Positions 1-11,451 of a DNA stretch of 64,000 nucleotides are shown here, piece by piece. Each line of letters starts with the position of its first letter. The first letter of the stretch is position 1. The position numbers and the translations under genes are program-made. This stretch comes from Halobacillus faecis. GTDB taxonomy: Bacteria; Bacillota; Bacilli; Bacillales; Halobacillaceae. The stretch covers positions 62,001 through 126,000 of the forward strand of contig NZ_BJYD01000003.1 in NCBI RefSeq assembly GCF_007991335.1, given 5' to 3'. The notes under the pieces are model-generated. The model saw nothing but the letters and a program-made list of their open reading frames with translations. It made no database searches and had not been told where the DNA came from.

Positions 1-495
1 ATGGTTAACATTCTAAACAGCCGACTCCAAGGAGTCCCGTTGGTAAAATTGCATGAAAAACTCTATTCTGAGATCAATGATCTACTAAAAACACATACAG
101 ATCATCACGAAGAAGCTTTTCAGTATTTGCGTGCAGCTCTTGTGGATGAGCATCCGACGAAACTGTACATTGGTGGAAAGACAAACATTCTCATGCAACC
201 TGAATTCAGGGACCTTGATAAAGTCAGGTCTTTATATGCTACCATCGAACGGGAAAGTGAGATGGCTGACTTGCTAAGGACTGGTAAAGAAGGGATTCAA
301 GTCCGAATTGGACAAGAAAACCCTTTTGATGCTATGCAAAACTGCAGTCTGATTACAGCAAGTTATCAGCTCGGGAATGATCAAGTGGGTACGATTGCCC
401 TCTTAGGTCCGACTCGGATGGAGTATAACCGAATGTTTTCATTGATGAACGTCTTATCCAAGCACATGACAGATACTTTCCGCGGCTGGTATTAG
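1..495 (+). CDS. hrcA: Heat-inducible transcription repressor HrcA, 3' part
   Basis: C-terminal 164 residues of HrcA, the repressor that binds CIRCE operators and controls the groE and dnaK operons. The full protein is about 340 residues, so the N-terminal winged helix lies outside the window and the ATG at position 1 is an internal Met, not the start. The visible part is the GAF-like and dimerisation region, ending in the family-typical segment with IALLGPTRMEYNR about 30 residues from the end. It is followed by grpE, dnaK and dnaJ, the standard HrcA-controlled operon order. The CIRCE element would lie upstream and is not visible. Confidence 0.93.
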   Translation: MVNILNSRLQGVPLVKLHEKLYSEINDLLKTHTDHHEEAFQYLRAALVDEHPTKLYIGGKTNILMQPEFRDLDKVRSLYATIERESEMADLLRTGKEGIQVRIGQENPFDAMQNCSLITASYQLGNDQVGTIALLGPTRMEYNRMFSLMNVLSKHMTDTFRGWY

Positions 496-606
496 GGCGG
501 TACAAAGGGCCAAGTGCTCGAGCGTATCTTATGTCTCATGCTTTTTCAGGATAAGGATTCATGTTATAGTCAGTAACGGTGTAATGGAAAGTAGGAGGTG
601 GAAGTC

Positions 607-1137
607 GTGGAAGAGAACAAACAAGAGATCATTGATGAGAAAGATGAAACTCAAAATGAGGAATCTGAACAAACAGTAGTAGAAGAGACAGATGAGCTGG
701 AAAAGCTTCGTCAGGAAAAAGAAGAAATCAATAATCGACTGCTTCGTTTGCAAGCGGATTATGATAATTTCCGCCGCCGTACTCAAAAAGAGAAAGAGGC
801 GGATAGGAAATATAGATCCCAGAGCCTGGTAGAGGAATTGATACCGGCTTTGGATAACTTTGAAAGAGCTCTCCAAGTAGAAGTGGATGGCGATGCCGCC
901 AAAAACTTTGCAAATGGTATGAAAATGGTTTATGACCAGTTTAAAGCAGCTCTAGAAAAAGAAGGTGTCGAAGAAATTCCTGCTGAAGGGGAAGAGTTCG
1001 ACCCTCATATGCATCAGGCAATCATGCAAGTCGAAGACGAAAATTATGAAAGTAATATCGTCGTCGAAGAGTTGCAAAAAGGATATCGCCTGAAAGATCG
1101 GGTCATCCGACCATCAATGGTAAAAGTAAACCAGTAA
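607..1137 (+). CDS. grpE: Nucleotide exchange factor GrpE
   Basis: GrpE, the cochaperone that releases ADP from DnaK. The protein is 176 residues with a very acidic, glutamate-rich N-terminus, a long coiled coil (around residues 35-70, with [15 protein letters not shown]) and the C-terminal beta domain containing [12 protein letters not shown] and the end motif [17 protein letters not shown] chose the GTG at 607 because AGGAGGTG at 593-600 is correctly spaced for it. The GTG at 598 lies inside that ribosome site and would add three residues. It lies between hrcA and dnaK in the heat-shock operon. Confidence 0.95.
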   Translation: MEENKQEIIDEKDETQNEESEQTVVEETDELEKLRQEKEEINNRLLRLQADYDNFRRRTQKEKEADRKYRSQSLVEELIPALDNFERALQVEVDGDAAKNFANGMKMVYDQFKAALEKEGVEEIPAEGEEFDPHMHQAIMQVEDENYESNIVVEELQKGYRLKDRVIRPSMVKVNQ

Positions 1138-1145
1138 AAAATTAA

Positions 1146-3014
<1,869 letters not shown>

Positions 3015-3024
3015 GAAAAGGTAG

Positions 3025-3066
3025 AAAAAAAGTCAAAGTCAGGTTCTTCTTGACTTTGACTTTTTT
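3025..3066 (+). terminator. Rho-independent terminator after dnaK
   Basis: A perfect 10-bp stem (3032-3041 with 3051-3060) with a 9-nt loop is followed directly by six T. A second small inverted repeat (3074-3081 with 3089-3096) lies just downstream without a T run and could be an mRNA processing or stability hairpin before dnaJ. Confidence 0.9.
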
Positions 3067-3157
3067 CATGAGTAGGCAAACAGGTGATGTTTGCCTGCCT
3101 AGATTTTCAATGTTAATATAAACCTTATGTAATAGCGTCCGGGAGAGTGATCGACAA

Positions 3158-4288
3158 GTGAGTAAACGTGATTATTATGAAGTCCTTGGCGTGTCCAAGG
3201 ATGCTTCCAAAGATGAAATAAAGAAAGCCTACCGTAAGCTGGCGCGTAAGTACCACCCAGACGTCAGTGAGGAAGAAAATGCTTCTGAAAAGTTCAAAGA
3301 AGCGAAAGAAGCTTATGAAACATTAAGCGACCAGCAAAAACGTGCCCAATATGACCAATTCGGTCATGCCGGTCCGAACCAGGGCGGCTTTGGCGGTTTC
3401 GGTGGAGGCGCAGAAGATTTCGGCGGCTTCGGCGATATTTTCGACATGTTCTTTGGTGGCGGTGGCCGACGCCGTGACCCGAACGCCCCACGTAAAGGTG
3501 CAGACCTGCAATATACGATGACTCTCCAGTTCGAAGAGTCTATTTTCGGTAAGTCTACCGATATCGAAATCCCGATGGAGGAAGAGTGTGACACTTGTGA
3601 TGGTTCCGGTGCTAAGCCAGGAACATCACCTGAAACTTGCTCTCACTGCCAAGGTTCCGGGCAGGTCAATCAGGAGCAGAACACACCATTTGGCCGGGTG
3701 GTCAATCGTCGCGTTTGTCATCACTGTCAAGGAACAGGGAAATTCATTAAAGACAAATGTAACACCTGTGGCGGCGATGGCCGTGTGAAAAAGCGCAAGA
3801 AAATTCACCTCGATATCCCAGCAGGTATTGATGACGGTCAACAAATTCGTGTGCAGGGTAAAGGAGAAGAAGGAGCTAATGGAGGTCCTGCTGGTGACTT
3901 GTTCGTAGTCATCCGCGTCCAGCCTCATGAATTCTTCCAACGCGAAGGCGATCACATTTTCTGTGAGATTCCTCTTACCTTTGCGCAAGCAGCACTTGGC
4001 GATGAAATTGAAGTTCCTACCGTACACGGGAATGTGAAGTTGAAAGTGCCTGCAGGAACGCAAACTGGAAAGACATTCCGTCTGAAAGAAAAAGGTGCAC
4101 CGAACGTCCACGGCCGTGGTCAAGGTGACCAGCATGTGAAGATGAAAGTCATCACTCCTAAGAATTTGACGGAAAGACAGAAAGAATTGCTCCGTGAATT
4201 TAATGATATTAGTGGTAATGAGGCAACAGATGAGCAGCACGGGAACTTTTTCGAACGTATGAAACGTGCGTTTAAAGGAGACAGCTAA
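3158..4288 (+). CDS. dnaJ: Chaperone DnaJ (Hsp40)
   Basis: Type I Hsp40 of 376 residues that delivers substrates to DnaK and stimulates its ATPase. It has the J domain at residues 1-70 with HPD at 33-35 and a Gly/Phe-rich linker (about 75-110). The zinc domain has four CxxCxGxG repeats ([32 protein letters not shown]), and the C-terminal peptide-binding barrels follow. The start is GTG, with GGGAGAG about 8 nt upstream. It follows the dnaK terminator in the class I heat-shock operon and precedes prmA. Confidence 0.97.
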   Translation: MSKRDYYEVLGVSKDASKDEIKKAYRKLARKYHPDVSEEENASEKFKEAKEAYETLSDQQKRAQYDQFGHAGPNQGGFGGFGGGAEDFGGFGDIFDMFFGGGGRRRDPNAPRKGADLQYTMTLQFEESIFGKSTDIEIPMEEECDTCDGSGAKPGTSPETCSHCQGSGQVNQEQNTPFGRVVNRRVCHHCQGTGKFIKDKCNTCGGDGRVKKRKKIHLDIPAGIDDGQQIRVQGKGEEGANGGPAGDLFVVIRVQPHEFFQREGDHIFCEIPLTFAQAALGDEIEVPTVHGNVKLKVPAGTQTGKTFRLKEKGAPNVHGRGQGDQHVKMKVITPKNLTERQKELLREFNDISGNEATDEQHGNFFERMKRAFKGDS

Positions 4289-4302
4289 AGGTTAAAAGGA
4301 AG

Positions 4303-4367
4303 GTGTCTGTACGATTGGTTGATGGGTAGTTCATGGAATTTCCCGTTCTCTCGTGCAGGCACTTTTT
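4303..4367 (+). terminator. Possible long-loop terminator between dnaJ and prmA
   Basis: An 11-bp stem with two G-U pairs (4303-4313 with 4352-4362) closes a 38-nt loop and is followed by five T. The long loop makes it weaker or possibly regulated, so read-through into prmA is likely. Hairpin and T run are seen directly; termination is inferred. Confidence 0.45.
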
Positions 4368-4433
4368 ATCTTGAGAGTCTGGTTAACTATCCATAAGTAC
4401 TTAGAAAAAAATAATGAAGAGGGTGGATCATCA

Positions 4434-5372
4434 ATGAAATGGTCTGAAGTATGTATCCATACGACAACAGAAGCAGTTGAACCTGTATCGAACATTCTCC
4501 ATGAGTCAGGAGCGAGTGGCGTCGTCATCGAAGACCCGGCAGATATGAAAAGAAAGAAAACAAAGCTGGGAGAAATTTATGAATTGAATCCAGACGATTA
4601 TCCGGCAGAAGGGGTGTATGTAAAAGCCTACCTACCTATGAACAGTTTTCTTGGTGAAACCGTTGATGGAATTAAACAAACGGTATCAAACCTGACAGAA
4701 TTTGGCATTGATATCGGGCATAATCATGTGACAATCAGTGAAATTCATGAAGAAGACTGGGCAACCGCGTGGAAAAAGTATTATAAACCAGTCAAAATTT
4801 CAGAAAAGATCACAATCATCCCGACTTGGGAAGACTACACACCGGTATCCAGTGATGAAATCATTATTGAAATGGATCCTGGCATGGCTTTTGGAACAGG
4901 TACGCACCCGACTACAGTTCTTAGCATACAAGCCTTGGAGCAGTACTTAGAAAAAGGAGATAAGGTAATTGATGTCGGAGCTGGATCCGGAATTTTAAGT
5001 GTAGCATCGGTCCTTTTAGGCGCCGAACATGCGTATGCTTATGATTTAGATGATGTAGCCGTTTCAAGTACAAGAAATAATGCTGCATTAAATGGTGTAG
5101 AAGATAAAGTCACATCTAAACTCAATGACCTTCTTGAGGGGGTAGACTGGGAAGCGGACTTAATTGTCTCGAACATTCTCGCAGAGATTATCGTCAAGTT
5201 TACAGATGATGCCTATCGTGTTGTCAAGCCTGGAGGATATTTCATCACTTGTGGAATTATTTCTGGACGTAAGGAAATGGTTCGAGAGCAGTTGGTTCAA
5301 TCAGGTTTTGAAATTGTAGAGACAAACATGATGGAAGACTGGGTCAGCATCATCGCTAAAAAACCGGAGTGA
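4434..5372 (+). CDS. prmA: Ribosomal protein L11 methyltransferase PrmA
   Basis: SAM-dependent methyltransferase that trimethylates ribosomal protein L11; 312 residues, the usual size. An N-terminal substrate-binding domain is followed by the motif DPGMAFGTGTHPTT and the SAM site VIDVGAGSGILS. The catalytic-region motif is SNILAEII. The ATG at 4434 has GAGGGTGGA at a good distance and gives the family N-terminus MKWSEVCIHTT; the reading frame runs open further upstream but those codons lie in the intergenic hairpin. It continues the dnaJ transcription unit, with rsmE 4 nt downstream. Confidence 0.96.
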   Translation: MKWSEVCIHTTTEAVEPVSNILHESGASGVVIEDPADMKRKKTKLGEIYELNPDDYPAEGVYVKAYLPMNSFLGETVDGIKQTVSNLTEFGIDIGHNHVTISEIHEEDWATAWKKYYKPVKISEKITIIPTWEDYTPVSSDEIIIEMDPGMAFGTGTHPTTVLSIQALEQYLEKGDKVIDVGAGSGILSVASVLLGAEHAYAYDLDDVAVSSTRNNAALNGVEDKVTSKLNDLLEGVDWEADLIVSNILAEIIVKFTDDAYRVVKPGGYFITCGIISGRKEMVREQLVQSGFEIVETNMMEDWVSIIAKKPE

Positions 5373-5376
5373 TTGC

Positions 5377-6126
5377 ATGCAACGATATTTTGTTGATCAA
5401 GAATGTTGGAACGATAATACCCTTTATGTGAATGGGGAAGACACCCATCATATTGTAAGAGTAATGCGGATGAGGGAAGGGGACAACCTAGTCGCGATCC
5501 ATCCAGAAAAAGGTCCCGCTTTATGCAAAATCACAAAAGTGGCTCAGGACGATGTTCATTGTTGTGTGGTTAAATGGATGGAGGAAGACCGGGAACTTCC
5601 CGTCCGTGTGACGATCGTAGCGAGTCTTGGAAAAGGAGATAAGCTGGAGCAAATTGTCCAAAAAGGAACAGAACTTGGGGCGTCTGTTTTCATTCCTTAT
5701 CAAGCCGATCGCTCCGTTGCCAAATGGGATAATAAAAAAGCAGTCAAGAAAATTGAAAGATTGCAGAAAATATCCAAAGAAGCGAGTGAACAATCCGAGC
5801 GAACCGTCGTGCCTGAAGTTCAAAGTGTCCATAGTCTTCACCAGCTTTTAGAAATGAAAACCCATTATGACCACTGCTTTTTCGGCTATGCTGATGAGGC
5901 GAGACAGCAAAAGTCCGAGTCGTTAAGTGAATCGTTCCAACCATTGAAACGAGGACAAACGGTTTTAGTGGCTTTTGGACCAGAAGGTGGATTTTCTGAA
6001 GGTGAAGTGGAAAAGCTATCAAACGAAGGATTCAAGTCCATTCGACTAGGACCAAGAATACTACGTATGGAAACCGCGCCTCTCTATTTTCTTTCGAGTC
6101 TTTCTTATATGTTGGAAGAATTTTGA
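5377..6126 (+). CDS. rsmE: 16S rRNA m3U1498 methyltransferase RsmE
   Basis: SPOUT-class RNA methyltransferase of 249 residues that methylates U1498 of 16S rRNA. It has an N-terminal PUA-like barrel (MQRYFVDQECW onward) and the C-terminal knotted domain with AFGPEGGFSEGEVE and the family ending LGPRILRMETAPLYFLSSLSYM. It is translationally close to prmA (4-nt gap). In B. subtilis the tRNA methylthiotransferase gene mtaB (yqeV) usually follows; here deoC follows instead. Confidence 0.96.
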   Translation: MQRYFVDQECWNDNTLYVNGEDTHHIVRVMRMREGDNLVAIHPEKGPALCKITKVAQDDVHCCVVKWMEEDRELPVRVTIVASLGKGDKLEQIVQKGTELGASVFIPYQADRSVAKWDNKKAVKKIERLQKISKEASEQSERTVVPEVQSVHSLHQLLEMKTHYDHCFFGYADEARQQKSESLSESFQPLKRGQTVLVAFGPEGGFSEGEVEKLSNEGFKSIRLGPRILRMETAPLYFLSSLSYMLEEF

Positions 6127-6216
6127 ATCCGCATAGGCAAGCTCGCATTTTAATCGCTTTCATGCTAGAATATAAGAGATGTACGAACAACTTAATTTTG
6201 AAAGGGCGATTCAAGA

Positions 6217-6888
6217 ATGGAACAAAATTTAGCTAAAATGATTGATCATACACAGCTTAAACCTGATACAGCTAAAGATAAAATCACACAAATTTGTGAG
6301 GAAGCAAAAGAAAACAACTTTGCTTCTGTTTGTGTTAACCCTCACTGGGTTTCTTACTGTGCAGAACTACTAGATGGTACAGATGTGAAAGTTTGTACAG
6401 TCATTGGCTTCCCATTAGGGGCAACCACCAAAGAGACAAAGGCTTTCGAAACAAAGCAAGCGATTGAAAAAGGCGCAACGGAAGTCGATATGGTGATCAA
6501 CATCGGTGAGTTGAAATCGGGAAATAAAGAACTTGTTCAACAAGATATCGAAGCCGTTGTTCGTGAAGCGGAAGGAAAAGCAATTGTCAAAGTAATCATT
6601 GAAACTTCCCTTCTTACAGAGGATGAAAAAGTAGTAGCATGTGAACTCGCGAAGGCTGCTGGAGCAGATTTTGTTAAAACATCCACAGGTTTCTCTGGTG
6701 GAGGAGCAACGGTTGAGGACATCAGCCTCATGCGTAAAACTGTCGGCCCGGACATGGGTGTGAAAGCTTCTGGCGGAGTGCGCGACTACGAAGGTGCAAA
6801 AGCGATGATTGAAGCTGGTGCCACTCGTATCGGTGCAAGTTCTGGGATTGCTATCGTCAACGGCGAACAAGGAACTTCTGATTATTAA
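6217..6888 (+). CDS. deoC: Deoxyribose-phosphate aldolase DeoC
   Basis: Class I aldolase that splits 2-deoxyribose 5-phosphate into glyceraldehyde 3-phosphate and acetaldehyde in deoxynucleoside breakdown. The protein is 223 residues. The Schiff-base lysine is K154 in [10 protein letters not shown]; the second catalytic lysine is K183 in [10 protein letters not shown], and the EVDMVIN strand carries the conserved Asp. Start ATG has AAAGGGCGA upstream. It stands alone with its own terminator, away from nupC, pdp or cdd genes, so salvage genes are dispersed here. Confidence 0.96.
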   Translation: MEQNLAKMIDHTQLKPDTAKDKITQICEEAKENNFASVCVNPHWVSYCAELLDGTDVKVCTVIGFPLGATTKETKAFETKQAIEKGATEVDMVINIGELKSGNKELVQQDIEAVVREAEGKAIVKVIIETSLLTEDEKVVACELAKAAGADFVKTSTGFSGGGATVEDISLMRKTVGPDMGVKASGGVRDYEGAKAMIEAGATRIGASSGIAIVNGEQGTSDY

Positions 6889-6896
6889 TAATACGA

Positions 6897-6930
6897 AAGA
6901 AGCCATCTCCATTAGGAGATGGCTTCTTTT
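6897..6930 (+). terminator. Terminator after deoC
   Basis: A perfect 14-bp stem (6897-6910 with 6915-6928) with a 4-nt ATTA loop ends in a T run. It begins 8 nt after the deoC stop codon. Confidence 0.93.
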
Positions 6931-7053
6931 ACAAATATCTCCTTTTAAGAAGAGATCGACTCTTTCACAATTGAGCGCTACAATGGGAGAACGAATAGGG
7001 ATTTGACTTTAATGGTGATAGGAAAAGGTGGTAAAGGAAGGGAGAGGGATGAG

Positions 7054-7623
7054 ATGAACAGGAAGGATCACGTCAAGATGCATAGTTATCCTGGTATGGT
7101 AGCGGTAGTGGGAGTTTTTAACGAAGGAAAGGTTAACTTTATGGCTGCCGGTTGGCATGCTTACTTATCCATGACACCACCCATGTATGGTGTAGCAATA
7201 GGAAGAGAAAGGCATACATATAACATGGTTAAACAATCAAACCGGTTTACGATCAACTTCCTCCCTTTTGAAGAAGCCGGTTTCATCCAGTATAGTGGGA
7301 CTGTTTCAGGGGTTGATGTTGATAAGAATCATACTTACAATCAGTCTTGGACAATGGAACTAGAGGGGTTTCCTCTGATTGAGGATGCCTATCTAGCGTA
7401 CGAGTGTAGAGTCCACCAAATCGTAAATACAGGGGATCATGAGTGGGTAATCGGAGATATTGTTGGGTGCCACTACAAGGAAGAAAATTTTCTTGAGAAT
7501 GGTTTGCCGAATTTTGAAAACTTGAACATTCCGCTCTACCTCGGGCGTTCAAGTTACATGAGGCTGAATGAAGAGGTACAGATCAGTGAAGTTAAAGACC
7601 CTTTATCTTTTAAAAAAAGTTGA
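7054..7623 (+). CDS. Flavin reductase-like FMN-binding split-barrel protein
   Basis: 189-residue protein of the flavin reductase-like domain family (FMN-binding split barrel). The pattern MHSYPGMVAVVGV, a Met/Ala-rich strand NFMAAGWHAYLS, then VAIGRERHTYNMVKQSNRFTINFLP matches the family's nucleotide-binding strands. Members use FMN as cofactor or substrate with NAD(P)H, but the substrate of this one cannot be told from sequence. The ATG at 7054 is chosen because GGAGAGG lies 6 nt upstream; an in-frame start at 7003 has no ribosome site. It sits between deoC and rpsU, a place without such a gene in B. subtilis. Confidence 0.82.
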   Translation: MNRKDHVKMHSYPGMVAVVGVFNEGKVNFMAAGWHAYLSMTPPMYGVAIGRERHTYNMVKQSNRFTINFLPFEEAGFIQYSGTVSGVDVDKNHTYNQSWTMELEGFPLIEDAYLAYECRVHQIVNTGDHEWVIGDIVGCHYKEENFLENGLPNFENLNIPLYLGRSSYMRLNEEVQISEVKDPLSFKKS

Positions 7624-7648
7624 CCATATGACATGCATATAATATAAT
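7620..7648 (+). promoter_or_regulatory. SigA promoter of rpsU
   Basis: TTGACC and a perfect TATAAT are separated by exactly 17 nt. The predicted transcript starts near 7655 and its first bases form a 7-bp hairpin (7657-7663 with 7669-7675), which may protect the 5' end of the rpsU message. Confidence 0.9.
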
Positions 7649-7717
7649 TGTCAAAGGTATGGGGGGTTCCCATACAAGAGAAACAGTTTTGTTTGCTTCG
7701 GAGGGAGGGAAATTAGC

Positions 7718-7891
7718 ATGTCAAAAACAACTCGCGTTCGTAAAAACGAGTCTCTTGAAGATGCTCTTCGTCGCTTTAAGCGTGATGTATCAAAAAGTGG
7801 TACATTAGCGGAATATCGTAAGCGTGAATATTACGATAAGCCTAGCGTACGCCGTAAGAAAAAGTCTGAGGCGGCTAGAAAGCGTAAGTAA
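7718..7891 (+). CDS. rpsU: Small ribosomal subunit protein bS21
   Basis: 57-residue basic protein beginning [20 protein letters not shown] and ending in a lysine/arginine-rich tail ([13 protein letters not shown]), the same length as B. subtilis S21. It binds the 3' domain of 16S rRNA near the anti-Shine-Dalgarno region. The start ATG has GAGGGAGG upstream. It is read from a near-consensus promoter and followed closely by yqeY, the conserved Bacillaceae pairing. Confidence 0.97.
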   Translation: MSKTTRVRKNESLEDALRRFKRDVSKSGTLAEYRKREYYDKPSVRRKKKSEAARKRK

Positions 7892-7911
7892 TTAAAGAGG
7901 GTGTTGAAGAG

Positions 7912-8358
7912 ATGACAATTACAGACCGTCTCACCCAGGACATGAAAACAGCCATGAAAGCCCGCGATAAGGAAAGACTATCGACGATCCGCATGGTGAA
8001 AGCTTCTATGCAGAATGAAGCCATAAAACTGGGAAAAGACTCATTATCTGAAGAAGAAGAATTGACTGTTTTATCTCGTGAGGTAAAGCAGAGAAATGAT
8101 TCCCTCCATGAATTCAAAGAAGCTGGACGTGAAGATCTTGTAGAAGGACTCGAACGTGAAATTGAGATTTTACAAGTATATATGCCGAAACAGCTGACAG
8201 ATGAAGAACTCAAGCAAGTCGTTGATGAGACGATTCAAGAAGTAGGCGCTACTTCTAAGAGTGACATGGGTAAAGTCATGAGTGCCGTCATGCCTAAAGT
8301 CAAGGGCAAGGCCGACGGAACCAAGGTCAATAAGCTCGTTCTTCAGCAACTATCGTAA
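7912..8358 (+). CDS. yqeY: YqeY/GatB-tail domain protein
   Basis: 148-residue soluble protein of the YqeY family, related to the tRNA-binding tail domain of GatB, the amidotransferase subunit. Family landmarks are [27 protein letters not shown] at the N-terminus, [13 protein letters not shown] in the middle and [21 protein letters not shown] near the end. The exact role is unproven; the GatB homology suggests tRNA or ribosome association. Co-transcribed with rpsU (20-nt gap). Confidence 0.93.
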   Translation: MTITDRLTQDMKTAMKARDKERLSTIRMVKASMQNEAIKLGKDSLSEEEELTVLSREVKQRNDSLHEFKEAGREDLVEGLEREIEILQVYMPKQLTDEELKQVVDETIQEVGATSKSDMGKVMSAVMPKVKGKADGTKVNKLVLQQLS

Positions 8359-8362
8359 ATAT

Positions 8363-8394
8363 AAAGGCCTCTCTTCGTTAAGAGAGGCCTTTTT
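8363..8394 (+). terminator. Terminator after yqeY
   Basis: A 13-bp GC-rich stem (8363-8375 with 8380-8392) with a 4-nt CGTT loop is followed by T residues. Confidence 0.92.
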
Positions 8395-8443
8395 ACATAG
8401 GCTAAACATCTCTTGGGCGCGTTTATGAAAGTATTAAACTTTT

Positions 8444-8470
8444 TGAAACCTACCATGCTTTTGATTCGTA
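8444..8470 (+). promoter_or_regulatory. ECF (SigW-like) promoter of yqeZ-floA-yqfB
   Basis: TGAAAC (8444-8449) and CGTA (8467-8470) are 17 nt apart, the form of extracytoplasmic-function sigma promoters of the SigW type. In B. subtilis the orthologous operon belongs to the SigW regulon, which fits. The same design recurs at 37387 and 60459 in this window. Confidence 0.75.
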
Positions 8471-8517
8471 AACGTATTATATGGTGGGAAGGCTACCTGT
8501 AAAGGAGGTGAAAATGA

Positions 8518-9876
8518 ATGAAGCGGTCTTTACGTATAGGTGTCTGGTCAATGCTCCTTGTCTTGGGAAGCGTTTTATCCTTCTTCCATCTACAAGCATC
8601 GGTTCAAGCAGACGGAGAAGGTCAGACGGTATATGTCATCCCAGTAAAAGATACGGTGGAACGAGGGATGGCTGCGTTTCTTAACCGGACGACAGAAGAA
8701 GCTCGCGAGAATGGTGTAGATCATATCATATTTGAAATCGATACACCCGGAGGGCGCGTAGATGCGGCGGGTGATATCGGAGAGATCTTTCAAGATTTAG
8801 ATGTTCCGAATAGTGCATTTGTTACGAACAGGGCATATTCGGCAGGCTCATACATTGCTTTAAACGCAGATTCGATCTACATGAAGCAAACGGCGACCAT
8901 GGGTGCTTCCGGGGTTATTAATTCTGATGGAACAGCTGCTGATAAGAAGGCACAGTCTGCCTGGATATCAGCTATGGTAGCCGCGGCTGAGTCTACAGGA
9001 CGTGACCCATTATATGCACGTGCGATGGCCGATGCATCCGTCGATTTGAAGGATTATGGAGCCCCTGAGGGAGAATTTTTAACATTAGGTGCAACGGATG
9101 CGGAAGAAGTAGGCTATGCTGAAGGAATTGTAGACGACCGTAATGAACTTCTCAGTGTCCTTGGTTTGTCTGATGCAACCGTTATAGAGGAGAACCCTAC
9201 CCTTTCTGAGAATATTGCCAGATTTTTGACAGATCCTGTTGTTATTCCGATCTTATTATCCATCGCAAGTATTGGTCTCGTTGTGGAATTGTATTCACCG
9301 GGCTTTGGCATACCAGGAACAATGGGTGCGCTCTCACTTGTCCTGTTTTTTTATGGTCATATTGTTGCTGGCCTGGCTGGTTATGAAGCGATTATTCTGC
9401 TCGTTCTCGGAATTGGGTTAGTGATAGCTGAATTCTTTTTACCAGGAGGCATTGCAGGAATAGCGGGGATCGTTGCCATTGTATCCTCATTGATGCTTTC
9501 TTCAGCGGATATGGGACATATGGCTATGAGTATAGGAATTGCACTATTGGTGACGATTGTTGTATCGATTGTACTATTTAAATTTGTTGGTTTGGAAAGA
9601 GGATTCTTTCGACATATCATTTTGAATGATTCCACATCATCGGAAAAAGGGTATGTATCCTCACAAAACCGTTTGGATTTAATTGGTATGGAAGGGGAGG
9701 CGATCACTCCACTCCGCCCGTCCGGTACAGCTGATTTTAATGGTGAACGGTTGGATGTCGTATCTGAAGGTGGTTTCATTCCTGTTCATCAAACAGTGAA
9801 AATTATGAAAACAGAAGGCTCGCGTATTGTCGTGCGCGAAGTTAAAAAAGCAGATCAAGAGGAGGAAACAAATTGA
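8518..9876 (+). CDS. yqeZ: Long NfeD family membrane serine protease-like protein (YqeZ)
   Basis: 452-residue NfeD1b-type protein. A signal peptide (about residues 1-31) leads into a ClpP/SppA-like domain with the motif [13 protein letters not shown] and a probable nucleophile Ser in [12 protein letters not shown], then MGASGVI. Four or five membrane segments follow (about 230-350) with the GxG-rich pattern [17 protein letters not shown], and a C-terminal OB-fold NfeD domain ends the protein. Such proteins pair with flotillins and stomatins. Start ATG 8518 has AAAGGAGGTG 7 nt upstream. It overlaps floA by 4 nt and sits behind an ECF-type promoter, suggesting an envelope-stress role. Confidence 0.92.
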   Translation: MKRSLRIGVWSMLLVLGSVLSFFHLQASVQADGEGQTVYVIPVKDTVERGMAAFLNRTTEEARENGVDHIIFEIDTPGGRVDAAGDIGEIFQDLDVPNSAFVTNRAYSAGSYIALNADSIYMKQTATMGASGVINSDGTAADKKAQSAWISAMVAAAESTGRDPLYARAMADASVDLKDYGAPEGEFLTLGATDAEEVGYAEGIVDDRNELLSVLGLSDATVIEENPTLSENIARFLTDPVVIPILLSIASIGLVVELYSPGFGIPGTMGALSLVLFFYGHIVAGLAGYEAIILLVLGIGLVIAEFFLPGGIAGIAGIVAIVSSLMLSSADMGHMAMSIGIALLVTIVVSIVLFKFVGLERGFFRHIILNDSTSSEKGYVSSQNRLDLIGMEGEAITPLRPSGTADFNGERLDVVSEGGFIPVHQTVKIMKTEGSRIVVREVKKADQEEETN

Positions 9877-10859
9877 CACTTGAACAATTAATGCCAATCA
9901 TCATTATTGGTATCATTATTATCGTAGTAGCGGTGTTGTTTACATTTATTCCTGTCATGCTATGGATCAGTGCTTTAGCTGCAGGCGTAAAAATAAGTAT
10001 TTTCACGTTAGTAGGTATGCGATTGAGAAGGGTTATTCCTTCACGTGTAATTAACCCATTGATTAAGGCACATAAAGCCGGTGTGAATGTAAATACAAAC
10101 CAATTAGAGAGTCACTACCTGGCAGGGGGTAATGTTGACCGCGTCGTCAACGCCCTCATCGCAGCACAAAGAGCAAATATTGAACTAAGTTTCGAGCGTT
10201 GTGCAGCCATTGATCTCGCTGGCCGGGATGTTCTCGAAGCTGTTCAAATGAGTGTTAATCCAAAAGTTATTGAAACTCCATTCATCGCTGGTGTGGCGAT
10301 GGACGGTATCGAAGTGAAAGCAAAAGCGCGTATTACCGTAAGAGCCAATATTGACCGACTTGTCGGTGGTGCCGGTGAAGATACAGTCATTGCTCGTGTT
10401 GGTGAAGGGATTGTATCTACGATCGGGTCTAGTGAAAATCATAACAAAGTATTGGAAAATCCAGATAGGATTTCACAAAATGTATTAGGAAAAGGCCTAG
10501 ATGCTGGAACGGCCTTCGAAATTCTGTCCATTGATATTGCAGACATTGATATCGGCAAGAACATCGGTGCTATCCTGCAAACAGACCAAGCGGAAGCAGA
10601 TAAGAATATTGCCCAGGCGAAAGCAGAAGAGCGTCGTGCCATGGCGATTGCTCAAGAGCAGGAGATGCGTGCGCGCGTACAGGAAATGCAGGCCAAAGTG
10701 GTCGAAGCAGAAGCCCAAGTGCCTCAAGCACTAGCCGAAGCTTTGCGCTCCGGTAAGATGGGTGTCATGGATTATATGAACTATCAGAACATCAATGCGG
10801 ATACGGATATGAGGAACACGCTTGGTAAAATGTCCGATGAAGAGGAAGAAGAAAAATAA
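9873..10859 (+). CDS. floA: Flotillin-like protein FloA
   Basis: 328-residue membrane-scaffold protein of functional membrane microdomains. An N-terminal hydrophobic hairpin (about residues 5-50) is followed by the SPFH domain and a long Ala/Glu-rich coiled coil ([34 protein letters not shown] region) ending in acidic residues. The start is TTG, overlapping the yqeZ stop codon (TTGA), with AGGAGG upstream. This coupling with the NfeD gene is conserved and implies a joint complex in the membrane. Confidence 0.96.
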   Translation: MTLEQLMPIIIIGIIIIVVAVLFTFIPVMLWISALAAGVKISIFTLVGMRLRRVIPSRVINPLIKAHKAGVNVNTNQLESHYLAGGNVDRVVNALIAAQRANIELSFERCAAIDLAGRDVLEAVQMSVNPKVIETPFIAGVAMDGIEVKAKARITVRANIDRLVGGAGEDTVIARVGEGIVSTIGSSENHNKVLENPDRISQNVLGKGLDAGTAFEILSIDIADIDIGKNIGAILQTDQAEADKNIAQAKAEERRAMAIAQEQEMRARVQEMQAKVVEAEAQVPQALAEALRSGKMGVMDYMNYQNINADTDMRNTLGKMSDEEEEEK

Positions 10860-10888
10860 TCCTTGATCAGTAAAAAGGAGAATTTTGT

Positions 10889-11380
10889 ATGGGAGATATA
10901 ATTGAACTCATTTTCAGTAACTTCCTCATTCTCGCTGCTATTATTGGTGGGATTATCAGTTGGTTCAGTGGTATGACGAAAGAAAATGAGAAGAAACAAA
11001 ATCCGGAAAGGAAAACCTCTCCAATTCCTCCCGCCTACCCTGGTGGTCCTTCTCCAGATCTAAAGGAAACAGAAGCAAAGGAGAAGTCTGGGGAAGAAAG
11101 GTTGAAGGATTACTACGAGACCAAACAGAAGAAGCTTGCTGAAGCGAACACGGCTCGAAATGAAGATCATCAAGAAGAGGGGGAGGCAATCTACTCCCAC
11201 AGCATGGAGTCAAGAAAAAGCAAACAGACCGTTTCTGAACAGTTGAATCAAAATGGTCCTCTCATAGAAAAAACGAGGAAATGGGATAAAAAGCGGTTAG
11301 CTGAAGGGATTTTAATGGCTGAAGTTCTCGGTCCACCCCGTGCCCGTAAGCCTCACAGCTCCCACCCGCGAAAAAGATAA
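10889..11380 (+). CDS. YqfB-like single-pass membrane protein
   Basis: 163-residue protein of unknown function in the position of B. subtilis yqfB, third gene of the yqeZ-floA operon. One N-terminal membrane segment (about residues 8-28) is followed by a charged, low-complexity cytoplasmic or extracytoplasmic tail with predicted helix (EKSGEERLKDYYETKQKK). Sequence similarity to YqfB cannot be verified here; the assignment is by position. Start ATG has AAAGGAG upstream; a strong terminator follows. Confidence 0.7.
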   Translation: MGDIIELIFSNFLILAAIIGGIISWFSGMTKENEKKQNPERKTSPIPPAYPGGPSPDLKETEAKEKSGEERLKDYYETKQKKLAEANTARNEDHQEEGEAIYSHSMESRKSKQTVSEQLNQNGPLIEKTRKWDKKRLAEGILMAEVLGPPRARKPHSSHPRKR

Positions 11381-11384
11381 GCAG

Positions 11385-11421
11385 AACGCACGAATTGTAG
11401 TGATACAATTCGTGCGTTTTT
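11385..11421 (+). terminator. Terminator after the yqeZ operon
   Basis: A perfect 15-bp stem (11385-11399 with 11404-11418) with a GTGA tetraloop runs into a T tract. Confidence 0.94.
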
Positions 11422-11451
11422 CGTATAAATGAAAAGAGGGGAGGGCGTCGC

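Noticed and set aside
3626-4240. 204-residue minus-strand open frame inside dnaJ
   Set aside because: Antisense shadow of dnaJ without ribosome site or recognisable domain.
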